A stretch of DNA of 64,000 bases from contig CBFHOH010000019.1 in assembly GCA_965657335.1 (NCBI GenBank), positions 1 to 64,000 on the forward strand. Reading direction: 5' to 3'. This document shows, piece by piece, positions 62,033-64,000 of this stretch (positions are counted from its first letter, which is position 1; each line of letters opens with the position of its first letter). The stretch is from UBA4582 sp965657335. Lineage in GTDB: Bacteria; Pseudomonadota; Gammaproteobacteria; Pseudomonadales; Azotimanducaceae. A model generated the notes under the pieces. That model searched no databases. It was not told where the DNA came from and saw only the letters and a list, made by a program, of their open reading frames with translations. The translations under genes were made by a program, and so were the position numbers.

Positions 62033-63418
62033 GTGAAGCAGGATTTTGATGTGCTCGTAATCGGCGCTGGTCATGCGGGATTAACCGCAGCTATTTGTGC
62101 TGCAGAATCCGGTGCTTCTGTTTGTGTGTTGGAGGTGTCACCTAAAAATGTCCGGGGCGGCAACAGTAAACACACCAGAAATCTACGCCCGATGCACGAG
62201 ACAGCGCTCTATCCACTGGAGGACAGCTATGGGTTTGATGAGTATTTTGACGACCTTTTGCGAGTCACTGACGGCGAAACCAATCGTGAATTGGCCTCGC
62301 TGACACTGCAGGAGTCAGCTAGCAGCATGCAGTGGCTCAAAGACCACGGCGTCGCATTTCAGCCTCCGCTTGGCGGTACGTTGCATTTAGGCCGAACTAA
62401 CGCATTTTTTCTTGGTGGCGGCAAAGCGGTGATGAACGCCCTTTTTCAATGCAGCGAGAAATTAGGTATCCGCGTTGTCTACGAGGCACAGGAAATTCAA
62501 ATTGACATTGAAAGTGGTGTTTTCAGGCGGGTCACCTATATTCAGGAGGACCAATCTGAGGAATTGACGGCGGCTTCTTTAGTGGTCGCCGCTGGTGGTT
62601 TCGAGGCAAACCTTGAGTGGCTGTCGGAGGCTTGGGGTCATGCGGCGCATAATTTTTTAGTTCGTGGCACGCCCTATAATAGAGGCGATATTTTACGCCA
62701 GTTGCTCGCGGCTGATGCGGTGCAAATTGGCGATGCTCGGCAATGTCACGCAGTAGCGATAGATGGCCGCGCCCCAAAATTTGATGGAGGCATTTGTAGC
62801 CGAATTGACTGCGTACCTCTTGGCATTGTTGTGAATAATCAAGCGGCAAGATTTTACGATGAAGGAGAGGATTTTTGGCCCAAACGTTACGCGATCTGGG
62901 GCAGGCTGGTGGCAGCACAACCTGATCAGGTCGCTTATTCCATCATTGATAGTCGGTCGACCGGTTTGTTTATGCCAACGGTTTTTCCGCCGGTCGAAGC
63001 ATCTAGCCTGCACGAACTGGCGGAAAAATTGGGTTTGCCGCAGGAAAATCTAATCAAGACGGTAGCGGAATTTAATCGTTCAGTAGTAGACGGTGAATTC
63101 AATCATCAGGCGCTGGATACCTGTCACACTGACGGTCTTATGATCGAAAAAACCCATTGGGCGCGCAAACTGGATAAACCGCCATTTCGCGCTTATATGT
63201 TGCGTCCTGGTATTACTTTCACCTACCTGGGCGTCGAGGTGGATGCTAACGCAAGGGTGAAATTTGCAGCATCGAAGGGCACGGGAAATATTTTTGCGGC
63301 GGGTGAAATTATGGCGGGCAACGTACTTGGGCAGGGTTATCTAGCAGGCATTGGTATGACGATCGGTAGCGTATTTGGAAGAATAGCGGGGCGTGAGGCG
63401 GCAAAAAATGCAACATGA
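62033..63418 (+). CDS. tcuA: FAD-dependent tricarballylate dehydrogenase (TcuA type)
   Basis: A 461-residue flavoprotein of the fumarate reductase/succinate dehydrogenase type. FAD motif VLVIGAGHAGLTAAICAAESGASVCVLE at the start; ARFYDEGEDFWPKRYA and GYLAGIGMTIGSVFGRIAG at the end, the latter with the flavin-closing GQGYLAG. Oxidises tricarballylate or a related acid to cis-aconitate, passing electrons to TcuB. Start is GTG with GAGAGG upstream; the overlapping ATG one base earlier hits a stop at once. Overlaps tcuB by 11 nt. Confidence 0.85.
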   Translation: MKQDFDVLVIGAGHAGLTAAICAAESGASVCVLEVSPKNVRGGNSKHTRNLRPMHETALYPLEDSYGFDEYFDDLLRVTDGETNRELASLTLQESASSMQWLKDHGVAFQPPLGGTLHLGRTNAFFLGGGKAVMNALFQCSEKLGIRVVYEAQEIQIDIESGVFRRVTYIQEDQSEELTAASLVVAAGGFEANLEWLSEAWGHAAHNFLVRGTPYNRGDILRQLLAADAVQIGDARQCHAVAIDGRAPKFDGGICSRIDCVPLGIVVNNQAARFYDEGEDFWPKRYAIWGRLVAAQPDQVAYSIIDSRSTGLFMPTVFPPVEASSLHELAEKLGLPQENLIKTVAEFNRSVVDGEFNHQALDTCHTDGLMIEKTHWARKLDKPPFRAYMLRPGITFTYLGVEVDANARVKFAASKGTGNIFAAGEIMAGNVLGQGYLAGIGMTIGSVFGRIAGREAAKNAT

Positions 63419-64000
63419 GATCGTCCAGGTAAAAGAAAACGTTGCTGCATCGAATCTTATCCCGCTCTATGAAGAGTCCGCCCGAATCATGACGATTTGT
63501 AACGCCTGTCGTTTTTGTGAGGGGCATTGCGCTGTATTCCCGGCGATGGAACAACGTCTTACTTTTGACAAAGAAACCATCGATTATCTGGCAAACCTGT
63601 GCCACCAGTGCGGGGCGTGTTACCAACATTGCCAATATGCCGACCCACACGAATTTAATGTTAACGTCCCGCGTGTTTTTGCCGATGTACGTCACCAGAG
63701 CTACGCCACGTATGCATGGCCAAGGCAAATGGACTGGGCGATTCGAAACGCCGGATGGTTCACTGTTTTGACCACAATGCTTGCGACGCTGTTGCTGTTT
63801 TTAGGCACCACATTGTCTGCGAATGAATCTTCAGAGGGTGCTGGGTTTTATACAATTATCTCACACGACGCCATGGTGGCTATGTTTGGAACCGCTGGCT
63901 TATTGACGTTGTTGGTGTGGTGTTTTTCAGTCAGAGGGTTCTGGTTAACGACTTCGCTGCCCGCGGTTTTTGGCATTCCTGTATCGGTCTACCGTCGTGC
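63408..64000 (+). CDS. tcuB: Tricarballylate utilisation 4Fe-4S membrane protein TcuB (5' part)
   Basis: The first 197 codons, running off the window. Two Fe-S motifs, CNACRFCEGHCAVFPAME and CHQCGACYQHCQYADPHEFN, fit the TcuB/CitB (CobZ) family, followed by the first membrane helices (about 108-130 and 150-170; a WFTVLTTMLATLLLFLG segment). It re-oxidises the TcuA flavin and passes electrons to the quinone pool. The ATG lies inside the end of tcuA. Confidence 0.87.
   Translation, partial: MQHEIVQVKENVAASNLIPLYEESARIMTICNACRFCEGHCAVFPAMEQRLTFDKETIDYLANLCHQCGACYQHCQYADPHEFNVNVPRVFADVRHQSYATYAWPRQMDWAIRNAGWFTVLTTMLATLLLFLGTTLSANESSEGAGFYTIISHDAMVAMFGTAGLLTLLVWCFSVRGFWLTTSLPAVFGIPVSVYRR

Noticed and set aside
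1..64000. CRISPR arrays, tRNA/rRNA genes, prophage, insertion sequences
   Set aside because: Read on both strands; no regularly spaced repeats, tRNA T-arm patterns in a cloverleaf, phage modules or IS ends were found apart from the RAYT homologue.

Overview
The window looks like a chromosomal segment of a mid-GC (about 50%) marine-type gammaproteobacterium, probably a scaffold from a draft or metagenome assembly because it carries two runs of exactly 99 N. The evidence is a typical Proteobacteria gene set (split PntAA/AB/B transhydrogenase, GlcDEF, TRAP transporter with TatT, Tcu oxidation genes, RibBX, Lhr, c-di-GMP enzymes). No rRNA, tRNA, CRISPR array, prophage or integrase gene was seen.

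Region by region. 1-4.5 kb: small unrelated genes, all on the minus strand, separated by attC-like imperfect palindromes; this looks like an integron cassette array without an integrase (CALIN), continuing off the left edge. 4.6-7.5 kb: pnt operon with a strong terminator. 7.6-18.7 kb: lipid/CoA and redox genes (SDR, PNPOx-like protein, divergent acyl-CoA carboxylase carboxyltransferase, DsbD/ScsB-like protein, 2OG-Fe(II) oxygenase, HAD, acyl-CoA dehydrogenase, GNAT). 18.3-20.5 kb: a minus-strand group holding two MaoC-type dehydratases, a broken gene, and a clear selenoprotein gene of the ArsC/Spx-like family (in-frame UGA at codon 14 plus a downstream SECIS-like hairpin). 20.8-25 kb: a RAYT-type transposase whose catalytic Tyr is replaced, ExbD, a phosphatase, an SDR and PlsC. 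25-28.8 kb: TRAP operon tatT-dctPQM. 29-34 kb: two diguanylate cyclases and a gamma-glutamyltransferase. 33.8-37.7 kb: heterodimeric ABC exporter. 38-44 kb: GST, then a xanthine-oxidase-type molybdenum hydroxylase operon (CoxG/S/L/M-like, form II active-site motif) ending in pdxA. 44-47 kb: MBL hydrolase and a GAF-HD-GYP phosphodiesterase. 47-53.5 kb: operon Pmp3-like, DUF2959 lipoprotein, Lhr helicase, deacetylase. 53.6-56.8 kb: RibBX, SCP2-like protein and a glutamine-synthetase-like ligase. 57-60.8 kb: glcDEF. 60.9-61.8 kb: an OTC-fold carbamoyltransferase with altered acceptor-binding motifs behind a leader hairpin/T-tract. 62-64 kb: tcuA and the start of tcuB.

Taken together the genes suggest an aerobic heterotroph living on small organic acids, fatty-acyl or aromatic compounds. 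TRAP uptake, glycolate oxidase, tricarballylate-type oxidation, a molybdenum hydroxylase and CoA-ester metabolism feed respiration, PntAB supplies NADPH, and c-di-GMP signalling uses a shared GAF sensor on a cyclase and a phosphodiesterase. The most notable items are the selenoprotein that ordinary gene calling truncates, the cassette array, and several enzymes with altered catalytic residues.
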